Positions 36,904 through 45,297 of a DNA stretch of 64,000 bases are shown here, piece after piece (the first letter of the stretch is position 1; every line of letters starts with the position of its first letter). The notes under the pieces are model-generated. The model was not told where the DNA came from and did not search any database. It saw nothing but the letters and a program-made list of their open reading frames with translations. Origin of the DNA: Balneolaceae bacterium (GTDB lineage: Bacteria > Bacteroidota > Rhodothermia > Balneolales > Balneolaceae); contig CP030887.1 in NCBI GenBank assembly GCA_006969905.1, forward strand, positions 1,302,001 to 1,366,000, read 5' to 3'. A program made the position numbers and the translations under genes.

Positions 36904-37365
36904 TTAATTTGTGTTAAGCTCATTATAATCTCTGCCCAAAACTACGGTTACATCCAGGTAAAAATCCGGGGATTCTTCTCTTATTACATACTCTTCAGAT
37001 ACCCCTAGTGCTGCTGCAACCCGGTAAGCATTATCAACATAGGAACTGCGAGCAATTACCATTGTTTTCTCAACGTCAAAACGTTCAAAATTTCCAGTCT
37101 CTACCACATCAAACCCATTTTTACGAAGTACACCCGTAAAATTATTAGCAATGCCCGGTTCTCCGCATCCATTAAGAACCTCAAGCTGAATAATATTCCC
37201 GATTAATTCTGTAGTAAGCTCTGTCCTTTCATTAAATATCCGGGGATAAATAATGCGGGTAAAAAGGGCAATGACAAGTGCTAAAAGAAGAACACTTAAA
37301 AAACCAATGGCAGAGTTTAGAAAAAGGCTGTTCGCAGATGTACTTTTATCAGGCTGTTCGCTCAT
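36904..37365 (-). CDS. Membrane protein with LytR C-terminal domain
   Basis: The 153-residue protein has a short cytosolic start, one membrane helix (about 15-40, NSAIGFLSVLLLALVIALFTRII), then an extracytoplasmic domain matching LytR_C (IQLEVLNGCGEPGIANNFTGVLRKNGFDVVETGNFE ... VVLGRDYNEL). LytR_C domains usually follow LCP ligase domains, but here it stands without one. The partner rsfS next to lytR/LCP-type genes is common. Cell-wall or envelope association is inferred; the exact role is unknown. Confidence 0.82.
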   Translation of the reverse strand: MSEQPDKSTSANSLFLNSAIGFLSVLLLALVIALFTRIIYPRIFNERTELTTELIGNIIQLEVLNGCGEPGIANNFTGVLRKNGFDVVETGNFERFDVEKTMVIARSSYVDNAYRVAAALGVSEEYVIREESPDFYLDVTVVLGRDYNELNTN

Positions 37366-37373
37366 CTATATGT

Positions 37374-37874
37374 TTAGCGGTACCAGGGGTTGTATCGATT
37401 ATATCCATACCCAAAAGGTGAAGGCCCAAAACCGAAAGTATTTGGTAATCTTTGATACTGCAACCGGATCATCGAGTTCTCTCCCAGCTTATAATTCAAT
37501 TCTGCATTACTAATCATAACCTGGGGTTGGTTGGTATTCATGCCAAAAGCATTATTGCCACCAAAAGGAGAATGGAAAAGAGATACATCTACCCGCCCGT
37601 TGAAACGATCACTGAAAGCAAACTGCATGGTATTTGTATATGCATTCACATTTTGATAAGAGCCACCAAATGAAGAAAACGACATAGAATATGAATGACT
37701 CATTTTCACATTACTGAAAAATTTATTCAACTTACTCTGAATAGAAGGAGTAGTAGCATTTATAACAGCACCCTGGTAGTCGAATGGTTGAGATACATCA
37801 CCTCTTAGCTGGGCAAAAGTACCTACGCTTGTAAATAAAATAACTGCAAGTAAAAGAGAAAAATTTTTCTTCAT
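37374..37874 (-). CDS. Secreted hypothetical protein
   Basis: A 166-residue protein with a signal peptide (MKKNFSLLLAVILFTSVGTFAQ, cut after AQ) and a glycine-, asparagine- and aromatic-rich mature part. It contains strand-like stretches (SHSYSMSFSSFGGSYQN, MQFAFSDRFNGRVDVSLFHSPFGG, AELNYKLGENSMIRLQYQRLP) ending FGYGYNRYNPWYR. The look is of a small outer-membrane or surface strand protein. No family is recognised. Its stop is eight bases from the start of the LytR_C gene, so it is first in that operon. Divergent from queA with 173 bases between. Confidence 0.7.
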   Translation of the reverse strand: MKKNFSLLLAVILFTSVGTFAQLRGDVSQPFDYQGAVINATTPSIQSKLNKFFSNVKMSHSYSMSFSSFGGSYQNVNAYTNTMQFAFSDRFNGRVDVSLFHSPFGGNNAFGMNTNQPQVMISNAELNYKLGENSMIRLQYQRLPNTFGFGPSPFGYGYNRYNPWYR

Positions 37875-38047
37875 GATTTTTTGAATGTGGTCTTTGAACG
37901 ATTGACCTCGTGGTTAAGTATAATCAATTGCCTTTTAAGAATAAATAGTTCCCTGAATAATGAGAGATTGAAAAGCCCTGAAAAAAAGTCTATCTTTATC
38001 GACTTTTTTGAAAAGCAATTTGAACTTCTTATACAACCTGAGGAGAG

Positions 38048-39103
38048 ATGAAACTCACCGATTTTAGATACGAAATTGAAGGCCTGAATATTCCTGATAC
38101 TCCATTAAAGAAAAGAGACGATGCTCGTTTAATGGTTTTAAATAGAGCCGAGCAAACCATTGAGCATAAAAAGTTCTCTGATATTCATGAATATCTTAAT
38201 GAAGGCGATGTTGTTATTTACAACAATACCAAAGTATTCCCGGCACGCCTGAACGGAAAAAAAGAGAAAACCGAAGCGGACATTGAAGTTTTTTTGCTGA
38301 GAGAGTTGCAGCCGGAAAATATGCTTTGGGATGTACTGGTTGAGCCTGCCCGAAAAATCAGAATCGGGAATAAGCTATACTTTGGAGATGAAGAAGATGA
38401 GCTTATGGCTGAGGTGGTAGACAATACAACCTCAAGAGGCAGAACAGTGAGATTTCTTTTTGAAGGAACCAACGATGAACTTTACGAAAGACTGGACGCT
38501 CTTGGTAAAATGCCGTTACCTCCTTACATCGAAAGAGAAGCGATAGATTCTGATAAAGAAACATACCAAACGGTATATGCTACAGAACGGGGTGCAGTTG
38601 CTGCTCCAACGGCCGGGATGCACTTTACGGAAAAGCTAATTCAAAAAATTGAAAAGAAGGGTGTGCAGATGTTGCCGATTACCCTTCATATTGGCTGGGG
38701 CACATTTCGTAATGTAGAAGTAGAGGATCTTACAAAACACAGGATGGACTCCGAAAACTACTTCATTTCGCAGGATACTTCCGATAAGATCAATATTGCG
38801 TTAAAGTCGAAGACGAATAAAGTAGTAGCAATTGGTACAAGTGCCGTTCGGGCTATTGAAACCAGCGTAATGGCGAGTGGAATGTCGAAAATGGGAACAG
38901 GTTGGACCGACAAGTTTATTTACCCTCCGTACCAGTTCAAGATTACAGAAGCTTTAGTAACTAACTTCCATCGCCCTGAGTCTACCTTACTGATGTTAGC
39001 AGCTGCATTTGGTGGGTATGATTTTATGATGAAAGCATACGAAGAAGCTAAAAAAGAAAATTATCGCTTGTTTTCGTTTGGCGATGCAATGCTGATTTTA
39101 TAA
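38048..39103 (+). CDS. queA: S-adenosylmethionine:tRNA ribosyltransferase-isomerase QueA
   Basis: QueA transfers and isomerises the ribosyl moiety of SAM to make epoxyqueuosine in tRNAs for Asn, Asp, His and Tyr. The 351-residue protein has the features YNNTKVFPARLNGKK, LWDVLVEPARKIRIG, LGKMPLPPYIERE, YQTVYATERGAVAAPTAGMHFTEKL, LHIGWGTFRNVEVED and the closing LVTNFHRPESTLLMLAAAFGGYD. A good Shine-Dalgarno sequence (GAGGAGAG) lies just before the ATG. A short stem AAAAAAGTC/GACTTTTTT at 37982-38009 in the upstream spacer could end transcription from either side. It abuts ispD, so the two are probably an operon. Confidence 0.97.
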   Translation: MKLTDFRYEIEGLNIPDTPLKKRDDARLMVLNRAEQTIEHKKFSDIHEYLNEGDVVIYNNTKVFPARLNGKKEKTEADIEVFLLRELQPENMLWDVLVEPARKIRIGNKLYFGDEEDELMAEVVDNTTSRGRTVRFLFEGTNDELYERLDALGKMPLPPYIEREAIDSDKETYQTVYATERGAVAAPTAGMHFTEKLIQKIEKKGVQMLPITLHIGWGTFRNVEVEDLTKHRMDSENYFISQDTSDKINIALKSKTNKVVAIGTSAVRAIETSVMASGMSKMGTGWTDKFIYPPYQFKITEALVTNFHRPESTLLMLAAAFGGYDFMMKAYEEAKKENYRLFSFGDAMLIL

Positions 39104-39796
39104 TTGAGAAAACTAGCAGTTATAATACCGGCTGCTGGTTCGGGAACCCGCCTGGGTTCACCACTTCCAAAACCTTTTATAGAAATAGCTGGAAAAACAA
39201 TTCTTGAGCATACCATTAGTAAATTTCTGGTTGTCCGGGAAGTTTGTGAAGTAATTGTTGCCACCTCTAAAGACTCCATAGAACGGGTAAATCATATCTT
39301 CAAAAATTGTTCTGTGGATGGTGTTGATTTCAAAGTTGTAGAGGGAGGAGCAGAGAGGCAATATTCCATCGATAATGCTTTAAAGAAAGTAGGTGAAGAA
39401 ATAGATATAGTTGCGGTACATGATGCAGTCCGTCCATTCATTTCCGCTGAGATTATCAAAGAAGCAATTTCCCGGCTGGATTCTTTTGATGGGGCTGTAG
39501 TTGGAGTGCCTGCAAAAGATACCATTAAGCTGGTAGATGATACTCATAAAATCAAACAGACCCCGGACCGTACAAAATTATGGCAGGCGCAAACGCCTCA
39601 AATATTCAGAAAAGAAATTCTGCTTCAAGCATATGAGCATGCGATAAAACATTACTATTTTGGTACAGATGATTCTTCTCTTGTTGAAAGGGTGGGTGGT
39701 AGCATTGTTATGGTTGAAGGTGGCCGGGAAAATTTGAAGATTACCTTTCCTATTGATCTTAAAGTTGCAGAAATGATTTTATCAGGGAAGATATGA
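39104..39796 (+). CDS. ispD: 2-C-methyl-D-erythritol 4-phosphate cytidylyltransferase
   Basis: IspD forms CDP-methylerythritol from MEP and CTP, the third step of the MEP pathway. The 230-residue protein starts at a TTG directly after the queA stop codon. It has the nucleotide-binding loop [25 protein letters not shown], the VHDAVRPFI segment, the signature [12 protein letters not shown] and the closing [26 protein letters not shown]. The TTG is the first in-frame start and the protein aligns from its first residues, so the unusual codon is preferred. The stop overlaps the ispF start by four bases. Confidence 0.95.
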   Translation: MRKLAVIIPAAGSGTRLGSPLPKPFIEIAGKTILEHTISKFLVVREVCEVIVATSKDSIERVNHIFKNCSVDGVDFKVVEGGAERQYSIDNALKKVGEEIDIVAVHDAVRPFISAEIIKEAISRLDSFDGAVVGVPAKDTIKLVDDTHKIKQTPDRTKLWQAQTPQIFRKEILLQAYEHAIKHYYFGTDDSSLVERVGGSIVMVEGGRENLKITFPIDLKVAEMILSGKI

Positions 39797-40281
39797 GAGC
39801 TATCAGGATTGGTTATGGATATGATGTGCATAAATTCGCTCCAGACAGGAAGCTGATATTGGGGGGGGTTGAAGTTCCATACGAGTTTGGTTTAGCAGGC
39901 CATTCAGATGCAGACGTTTTGCTTCATGCAATTACTGATGCTTTATTAGGGGCTCTGGCACTGGGAGATATAGGCAAACATTTCCCTGATACAGATCCGA
40001 AATATAAGAACGTAGATAGCAGGGTTTTACTCAGGGATGTGTATCAGATTATCGGCGAACATGGATATGAACTGGCTAACCTGGACGCAACAGTTGTAGC
40101 TCAGCTTCCGAAGCTATCACCTTTTATAGATCAAATTAGAGAAACAATAGCCACAGATCTTAATACTGAGATTGAAAACATATCTGTAAAAGCTACCACC
40201 TCGGAATGGCTTGGCTTTACCGGCAGAAAAGAAGGCATTTCTGCTTCCGCCGCTGTACTCCTGATCAAAAAAGAGGGATAA
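39793..40281 (+). CDS. ispF: 2-C-methyl-D-erythritol 2,4-cyclodiphosphate synthase
   Basis: IspF cyclises CDP-ME 2-phosphate, releasing CMP, in the MEP pathway. The 162-residue trimeric enzyme has the zinc ligands Asp11 and His13 in GYGYDVHKF. The [33 protein letters not shown] block carries further ligands, and [26 protein letters not shown] closes the fold. It is translationally coupled with ispD through an ATGA overlap, the widespread ispDF arrangement. The downstream DedA gene starts at the last base of its stop codon (TAATG). Confidence 0.97.
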   Translation: MRAIRIGYGYDVHKFAPDRKLILGGVEVPYEFGLAGHSDADVLLHAITDALLGALALGDIGKHFPDTDPKYKNVDSRVLLRDVYQIIGEHGYELANLDATVVAQLPKLSPFIDQIRETIATDLNTEIENISVKATTSEWLGFTGRKEGISASAAVLLIKKEG

Positions 40282-40913
40282 TGGCAGAAGAAATCATTCA
40301 GCAAATAGTTGACTGGATTTCGATTGCCCCACCTCTGGGAGTTTACCTTATCTTTTTCGGGATTGCATATCTTGAAAATATAATACCTCCAATGCCCGGC
40401 GATGTGATTGTCGCTTTTGGCGGTTACCTGGCAGCTGAAGGAGTAATTTCATTTTTTCCACTGTGGTTAATAACAGTAATTGCCTCGGTAGTTGGTTTCA
40501 TGAATATGTATTGGTTTGGCCACCGCTGGGGCTCTCAAATTGAAGAGGATAAAGAAAGCCATTTCATACTCAAGTTTTTTGATTACAAATATTTTGCCCG
40601 GGTAAAAAAATGGATGGCTCGCTGGGGCCAGTGGGTAATTTTTGGGAATCGTTTCCTGGCAGGCACTCGTTCGGTTATTTCACTTACTGCAGGCATGAGT
40701 CATCTCAAGGTTAGTCTCACAATGCTTAACTCTCTTTTCAGTTCTATACTATGGAACAGCCTGCTTATTGCTTCAGGTTGGCTAGTGAAGGATAACTGGA
40801 AAATTATTGGAGATTACCTTTCCAATTACGGAAAGTTTGTACTCTTATTCTTAATTTTAGTGGTGCTCATTCGGTTTGGCATGCATCGTTTTAGGTCTTC
40901 AAAATCTTCGTGA
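40281..40913 (+). CDS. DedA-family membrane protein
   Basis: A 210-residue inner-membrane protein of the DedA/SNARE-associated family. These proteins are implicated in flipping undecaprenyl phosphate or phosphatidylethanolamine and in envelope stress tolerance. Landmarks are the reentrant-type segment YLENIIPPMPGDVIVAFGGYLAAEG (about 30-55), the GHRWG helix pair, and RWGQWVIFGNRFLAGTRSVISLTAGMSHLK, which carries the conserved Arg residues. Three or four further hydrophobic helices follow. The ATG at 40281 overlaps the ispF stop (TAATG). The same frame runs back to 40206, but that is inside ispF. A possible functional link with isoprenoid carrier lipids is inferred from this coupling. Confidence 0.9.
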   Translation: MAEEIIQQIVDWISIAPPLGVYLIFFGIAYLENIIPPMPGDVIVAFGGYLAAEGVISFFPLWLITVIASVVGFMNMYWFGHRWGSQIEEDKESHFILKFFDYKYFARVKKWMARWGQWVIFGNRFLAGTRSVISLTAGMSHLKVSLTMLNSLFSSILWNSLLIASGWLVKDNWKIIGDYLSNYGKFVLLFLILVVLIRFGMHRFRSSKSS

Positions 40914-40939
40914 GCGAAAGCACAGTTTTTTGAAAAAAT

Positions 40940-40979
40940 TTAGGATACTGCTTATTGATTATATGCAGCAGTATCCCTA
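40940..40979 (+). terminator. Hairpin between dedA and the tRNA cluster
   Basis: GGATACTGCT (40943-40952) pairs perfectly with AGCAGTATCC (40967-40976) around a 14-base loop, with TTA/TAA pairs extending the base. Only a weak T-rich tail follows, so it may be an inefficient terminator of the dedA transcript or an element of the tRNA leader. Confidence 0.5.
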
Positions 40980-41001
40980 ATTTCTAAGTCTTTCGCGAAA
41001 A

Positions 41002-41074
41002 GCCAGTGTAGCTCAGTTGGTAGAGCAACGGTTTTGTAAACCGTCGGTCGTCGGTTCGAATCCGGCCACTGGCT
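41002..41074 (+). tRNA. tRNA-Thr (anticodon TGT)
   Basis: The cloverleaf has a 7-bp acceptor stem GCCAGTG/CACTGGC, D arm GCTC-AGTTGGTA-GAGC, anticodon stem ACGGT/ACCGT with loop TTTGTAA (anticodon TGT), and T arm with GGTTCGAATCC. The discriminator base is T and CCA is not encoded. It decodes ACA (and by wobble ACG). Confidence 0.97.
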
Positions 41075-41088
41075 CATTCGGGAAAAAT

Positions 41089-41171
41089 GGGGAGATACCA
41101 AAGTGGCCAACTGGGGCAGACTGTAAATCTGTTGTCGTAAGACTTCGTAGGTTCGAATCCTGCTCTCCCCA
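41089..41171 (+). tRNA. tRNA-Tyr (anticodon GTA)
   Basis: Class II tRNA with acceptor stem GGGGAGA/TCTCCCC, anticodon loop CTGTAAA (anticodon GTA), a long variable arm (about 41129-41146, GTTGTCGTAAGACTTC) and T loop GTTCGAATCC. The discriminator is A. As a GUN-anticodon tRNA for Tyr, it is a substrate for queuosine, the pathway of the nearby queA. Confidence 0.97.
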
Positions 41172-41176
41172 CGCTA

Positions 41177-41249
41177 GCGAGCGTAACTCAATTGGTAGAG
41201 TGTCAGCCTTCCAAGCTGAATGTTGCCGGTTCGATCCCGGTCGCTCGCT
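41177..41249 (+). tRNA. tRNA-Gly (anticodon TCC)
   Basis: Acceptor stem GCGAGCG/CGCTCGC, D arm with ACTC-AATTGGTA-GAGT, anticodon stem CAGCC/AGCTG region with loop bearing TCC, and T arm GGTTCGATCCC. Discriminator T; CCA not encoded. Confidence 0.96.
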
Positions 41250-41257
41250 CAGGTGAT

Positions 41258-41329
<72 letters not shown>

Positions 41330-41386
41330 CTGGTCGATAATCGTTAATCGTTTTTTTAATAATCAACAATCAATAAGTTTTAAATC

Positions 41387-42574
41387 ATGGCAAAAGAGAC
41401 CTTTCAGCGAACCAAGCCCCACGTGAATGTGGGAACGATCGGGCACGTAGATCACGGCAAGACCACGTTGACGGCGGCGATTACGGCAGTAATGGCCAAG
41501 GCCCACGGTGGGGAAGCCCGCGCCTTTGATCAAATTGATAATGCTCCCGAAGAGCGCGAGCGCGGGATTACCATCGCCACGGCGCACGTGGAGTACGAGA
41601 CCGAGGCACGCCACTACGCCCACGTAGACTGCCCCGGGCACGCTGACTACGTAAAGAACATGGTAACGGGAGCCGCCCAGATGGACGGGGCTATTTTGGT
41701 GGTAGCGGCAACCGATGGTCCGATGCCACAAACCCGCGAGCACATCCTGCTAGCGCGCCAGGTTGGGGTACCCGAGATTGTGGTATTCATGAACAAAGTA
41801 GACCTGGTAGACGACGAAGAATTACTAGAGCTGGTAGAGTTGGAAGTACGAGAGCTGCTCAGCAGCTACGAGTTCAACGGCGACGACATCCCGGTGATCC
41901 AGGGCTCGGCCCTGGGCGCCCTCAACGGGGAAGCCCAGTGGGAAGAGAAAGTAGTTGAGCTCATGAACGCGGTAGACGAGACCATCCCAACGCCAACCCG
42001 CGACGTAGACAAGCCCTTCCTGATGCCGGTAGAAGACGTATTCAGTATTACCGGGCGTGGAACGGTAGCCACCGGGCGTATTGAGCGCGGGGTGCTAAAG
42101 CTCAACGAAGAGATTGAAATTGTAGGGATCGTGGAAGCCCCGCTAAAGAGTGTGGTAACCGGGATCGAGATGTTCCGCAGGCTGCTCGACCAGGGCCAGG
42201 CAGGCGACAACGCAGGGATCCTGATGCGCGGGATCAACAAAGACGACATCCAGCGCGGGATGGTACTGTGTAAGCCGGGTTCGATCACCCCGCACAAGAA
42301 ATTCGAGTGCGAGGTATACGTGCTGAGCAAAGACGAAGGCGGGCGGCACACCCCGTTTTTCAAAGGCTACCGCCCGCAGTTCTACTTCCGTACGACCGAT
42401 GTGACCGGGGCATGTGAGCTGCCGAGTGGGGTAGAGATGGTGATGCCGGGCGACAACGTGAAGTTGGATGTAGAGTTGATCCAGCCGGTGGCGATGGAAG
42501 AAGGCCTGAGGTTTGCGATCCGCGAGGGCGGGCGAACTGTAGGTGCCGGTGTGGTAACTAAAATCCTAGATTAA
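41387..42574 (+). CDS. tuf: Translation elongation factor Tu
   Basis: EF-Tu delivers aminoacyl-tRNA to the ribosome as a GTPase. The 395-residue protein has G1 GHVDHGKTT (about 18-26), the switch I sequence [10 protein letters not shown]3 [10 protein letters not shown]4 NKVD (about 135-138) and SALGAL. Domains 2 and 3 carry [21 protein letters not shown] and PGDNVKL. The gene is notably G+C rich (34 of 60 bases in 42301-42360) next to neighbours near 42-45%, and it favours codons such as GGG, CGC, GCC and GTA. It stands between the tRNA block and tRNA-Trp, upstream of secE, in the conserved order. Confidence 0.98.
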   Translation: MAKETFQRTKPHVNVGTIGHVDHGKTTLTAAITAVMAKAHGGEARAFDQIDNAPEERERGITIATAHVEYETEARHYAHVDCPGHADYVKNMVTGAAQMDGAILVVAATDGPMPQTREHILLARQVGVPEIVVFMNKVDLVDDEELLELVELEVRELLSSYEFNGDDIPVIQGSALGALNGEAQWEEKVVELMNAVDETIPTPTRDVDKPFLMPVEDVFSITGRGTVATGRIERGVLKLNEEIEIVGIVEAPLKSVVTGIEMFRRLLDQGQAGDNAGILMRGINKDDIQRGMVLCKPGSITPHKKFECEVYVLSKDEGGRHTPFFKGYRPQFYFRTTDVTGACELPSGVEMVMPGDNVKLDVELIQPVAMEEGLRFAIREGGRTVGAGVVTKILD

Positions 42575-42599
42575 GGATTAGTCTTTACTTACTGAAATT

Positions 42600-42639
42600 G
42601 CGGGATAAGAGTAGGTGGTTTTGCCATCTACTCTTCCGC
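42600..42639 (+). promoter_or_regulatory. Long hairpin between tuf and tRNA-Trp
   Basis: AAGAGTAGGTGG (42607-42618) pairs with CCATCTACTCTT (42624-42635), twelve base pairs with one wobble and a TTTTG loop. An outer GCGG/CCGC stem is set off by a GAT bulge. No T run follows, so it looks like a processing or mRNA 3'-end stability structure rather than a classical terminator. Confidence 0.6.
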
Positions 42640-42645
42640 GTATAA

Positions 42646-42718
42646 ACGGGCGTAGCTCAGTTGGTAGAGCACTGGTCTCCAAAACCAGGTGTCGGGAGTT
42701 CGAGTCTCTCCGCCCGTG
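42646..42718 (+). tRNA. tRNA-Trp (anticodon CCA)
   Basis: Acceptor stem ACGGGCG/CGCCCGT, D arm GCTC-AGTTGGTA-GAGC, anticodon stem CTGGT/ACCAG with loop CTCCAAA (anticodon CCA), and T arm GAGTTCGAGTCTC. Discriminator G. Lies 22 bases before secE in the typical tuf-trnW-secE order. Confidence 0.97.
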
Positions 42719-42740
42719 CAAAACAAGTTAAAAAAGAAAC

Positions 42741-42923
42741 ATGGCTAAATTAGCAGGAATATTTGACGGAGTAGTAGCTGAGTTTAAAAAGGTCGCGTGG
42801 CCAACTCAGAAAGAATTGGTAGATAGCACCATTATAGTTGTGGTGTTTTCCATCATATTATCTGTATTCATTTTTGGTGTTGACCAGGTTTACAGTACTG
42901 CTTTAGAATTTATTTACGGATAA
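42741..42923 (+). CDS. secE: Preprotein translocase subunit SecE
   Basis: SecE is the essential clamp of the SecYEG channel. This 60-residue single-helix form has the amphipathic cytosolic stretch FDGVVAEFKKVAWPTQKELVDST, with the conserved KVxWP motif, followed by one membrane helix (about 28-47, STIIVVVFSIILSVFIFGVDQ). Short SecE proteins of this kind are usual outside Gammaproteobacteria. nusG starts two bases after its stop, the standard secE-nusG pair. Confidence 0.96.
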   Translation: MAKLAGIFDGVVAEFKKVAWPTQKELVDSTIIVVVFSIILSVFIFGVDQVYSTALEFIYG

Positions 42924-42925
42924 TA

Positions 42926-43483
42926 ATGAGTAACGAATTAGTACATGACTGGTATGTAGTACGCTGTTTTTCCAGTCATGAGAAAAAAGTAAAAGAGTTT
43001 CTTGATCGTGAGATCGAAGAGCAGGGCCTTGAAGACAAAGTCAAAGAAGTCCTTGTTCCCACCGAGACTGTAGTCGAAATACGGGGTGGAAAGAAAAGGA
43101 CTCGAGAAAAGAACTTTTTTCCTGGTTACATCTTATTAAATACTCATTATGATGAGGAAGTAAACAACCTTGTTCAGGGCGCTCCATCTTGCTTGGGCTT
43201 CCTTAAGGTCGGAAAAACAGAAACTGTTCCTCAGCCACTTAAGAAGCATGAAGTAACCCGAATTATTGGACGGGTTAAGGAAGGTGGAGAAGAATTTCAG
43301 AATATCGATATCCCTTACAGCGAAGGTGATCTCGTTAAAGTTATTTCAGGGCCGTTCAAAGATTTTGACGGAACTGTGCAGGAGGTTAACACCGATAAAT
43401 TAAAATTGAGAGTGTTGGTATCTATTTTTGGACGCCGAACTCCTGTAGAAGTAGACGTGAACCAAGTGGAATCGGCTACTTAA
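42926..43483 (+). CDS. nusG: Transcription termination/antitermination protein NusG
   Basis: NusG binds RNA polymerase and couples it to Rho or to the ribosome (S10). The 185-residue protein has the NGN domain start HDWYVVRCFSSHEKKVKEFLDREIEEQG, the segment FFPGYILLNTHYDEEV, and the C-terminal KOW domain GDLVKVISGPFKDFDGTVQEVNTDKLKLRVLVSIFGRRTPVEVDVNQVE. It is two bases from secE and 73 bases before rplK. Confidence 0.98.
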   Translation: MSNELVHDWYVVRCFSSHEKKVKEFLDREIEEQGLEDKVKEVLVPTETVVEIRGGKKRTREKNFFPGYILLNTHYDEEVNNLVQGAPSCLGFLKVGKTETVPQPLKKHEVTRIIGRVKEGGEEFQNIDIPYSEGDLVKVISGPFKDFDGTVQEVNTDKLKLRVLVSIFGRRTPVEVDVNQVESAT

Positions 43484-43556
43484 AAAAAGAAACTAGTTGA
43501 TGCTAGCTATTACGCGAACAAACAGAAGTTACTAATTATTAGGATCCTGAGAATCC

Positions 43557-43988
43557 ATGGCTAAAAAAGTTGAAAGAATCCTGAAGCTCCAAATCGTTGG
43601 TGGACAGGCAAACCCTGCTCCCCCTGTTGGGCCGGCTCTCGGTCAGGCAGGTATCAACATTATGGAGTTTTGTAAAGCCTTTAATGCTAAGACTCAGGAA
43701 AAGGCCGGTACTGTAATCCCTGTAGAGATCACGGTGTATGTGGATAAATCGTTTAGCTTCAAAACGAAAACACCGCCCGCACCAGTACTTCTCAAAAAAG
43801 CAGCGAAAATACAGTCCGGATCAGGTGAGCCAAACCTCAAGAAAGTGGGTACGGTAACCTGGAGCCAATGCAAGGAGATCGCAACAGAAAAAATGGAAGA
43901 CTTAAATGCGTTTGACGTTGAAGCTGCTGCAGAAATGATCGCCGGAACGGCTCGGAGTATGGGTCTTAGAGTAAATCGCGATAAATAA
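43557..43988 (+). CDS. rplK: 50S ribosomal protein L11
   Basis: L11 forms the GTPase-associated centre stalk base with 23S rRNA. The 143-residue protein has the conserved [34 protein letters not shown], the linker [12 protein letters not shown] equivalent ([23 protein letters not shown]) and the RNA-binding C-terminal [17 protein letters not shown]. It begins at an ATG and is followed by rplA with 12 bases between, the universal L11-L1 pair. Confidence 0.98.
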   Translation: MAKKVERILKLQIVGGQANPAPPVGPALGQAGINIMEFCKAFNAKTQEKAGTVIPVEITVYVDKSFSFKTKTPPAPVLLKKAAKIQSGSGEPNLKKVGTVTWSQCKEIATEKMEDLNAFDVEAAAEMIAGTARSMGLRVNRDK

Positions 43989-44000
43989 GGAATTGTGATC

Positions 44001-44702
44001 ATGGCAAAAAAAGGAAAAAGATACGAACAGGCTATGGCACTGGTTAATCCGGAGTTTGAATATTCTCTGGAGGAAGCATGCGATTTGGTGAAAAAAACTT
44101 CTTCCACAAAATTTGATGCCTCTGTTGATATCGACATCCGATTAGGTGTTGATCCGAGACATGCAGATCAAATGGTGCGTGGTACTGTGAGCTTGCCTCA
44201 CGGAACCGGAAAAGAAGTTCGGGTTTTGGCACTCGTAAACGAGGCAAAACAAGATGAAGCCAAAGAAGCAGGTGCCGACCATGTCGGTTTGGATGATTAC
44301 ATCAAAAAGATTGAAGAAGGGTGGGCAGAAATCGACGTGATTATTGCTACACCTGACGTAATGGGAAAACTCGGTAAACTGGGACGTTTCCTGGGACCAA
44401 GAGGTTTAATGCCCAACCCCAAAAGTGGAACGGTAACTATGGATGTTGCTGCTGCTGTTAACCAGGTTAAAGCAGGGCAAATTGATTTTCGTGTTGATAA
44501 ATACGGAATTCTTCATACATCGGTAGGTAAAGTAAGTTTTGATGCTGCGGCATTGAAAGAAAATGCAGAAGCATTTCTTTCTACAGTAATGCGCATCAAG
44601 CCATCATCCGCTAAAGGTGTTTATGTAAAAAGTGTTTACATGAGCAGCACTATGGGGCCAAGCATTCCCTTAAGTAGAACCGCAGTTACATCCCTAGTAT
44701 AG
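44001..44702 (+). CDS. rplA: 50S ribosomal protein L1
   Basis: L1 forms the mobile stalk near the E site and often represses its own operon by binding the mRNA. The protein has the core [49 protein letters not shown] and the closing [17 protein letters not shown] choose the ATG at 44001 ([12 protein letters not shown]) over the in-frame GTG at 43995. An AAGG element at 43987-43990 lies about ten bases upstream of the ATG and only four from the GTG. The product is 233 residues. Confidence 0.97.
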   Translation: MAKKGKRYEQAMALVNPEFEYSLEEACDLVKKTSSTKFDASVDIDIRLGVDPRHADQMVRGTVSLPHGTGKEVRVLALVNEAKQDEAKEAGADHVGLDDYIKKIEEGWAEIDVIIATPDVMGKLGKLGRFLGPRGLMPNPKSGTVTMDVAAAVNQVKAGQIDFRVDKYGILHTSVGKVSFDAAALKENAEAFLSTVMRIKPSSAKGVYVKSVYMSSTMGPSIPLSRTAVTSLV

Positions 44703-44715
44703 GAGGAATTGAATT

Positions 44716-45234
44716 ATGCCTACTGCAGAAAAGCAAACAGTTCTAAACGAGATTACTGAAAACCTGAAAAATGCTAATGGCATTTATGTCACTAAGTATA
44801 CAGGTATGTCGGTAGCTGAAGCTAATGAACTGCGAGGAGCATTTCGTAAGGGAAACATCTTCTTCAAAGTTTATAAAAATAAGCTTATGAAGTTAGCAAT
44901 GGAGGAAATTGGTGGTTACGACAAACTGCTTCCTTCCTTAGTTGATCAAAATGCTTTTGCATTTGTTGAAGATGAATTATCTGCACCAGCCAAAGTTTTA
45001 AAAGAGTTCACCAAAGACAAAAAGAAGCCTGAGTTTAAAGCCGCCTTTATTGACGGCGAATTCTACAGTGCTGATAAATTGGAAGCTCTCGCCGCAATGA
45101 AATCGAAAAACGAAGTTATCGGCGATATACTTGGCTTGTTGATGTCACCTGCTACTAACATAGTAAGTGCCCTTACAGCACAAGGTTCAAGCCTTGTTGG
45201 TGCTGTAAAAACCATTGCCGAAAAAGGCGAATAA
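44716..45234 (+). CDS. rplJ: 50S ribosomal protein L10
   Basis: L10 anchors the L7/L12 dimers of the ribosomal stalk. The 172-residue protein has the N-terminal 23S-binding region (EITENLKNANGIYVTKYTGMSVAEANELRGAFRKGNIFFKVYKNKLMKLAMEE) and a C-terminal helix (SPATNIVSALTAQGSSLVGAVKTIAEK) that binds L12. A very strong Shine-Dalgarno AGGAGG (44701-44706) precedes the ATG by nine bases. rplL follows after 63 bases. Confidence 0.97.
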   Translation: MPTAEKQTVLNEITENLKNANGIYVTKYTGMSVAEANELRGAFRKGNIFFKVYKNKLMKLAMEEIGGYDKLLPSLVDQNAFAFVEDELSAPAKVLKEFTKDKKKPEFKAAFIDGEFYSADKLEALAAMKSKNEVIGDILGLLMSPATNIVSALTAQGSSLVGAVKTIAEKGE

Positions 45235-45297
45235 CCCTTATTAATCCTGTCCTCAATTGACAGAAAAATTTTACTAAAAAAACAACTGGAGATAAAA

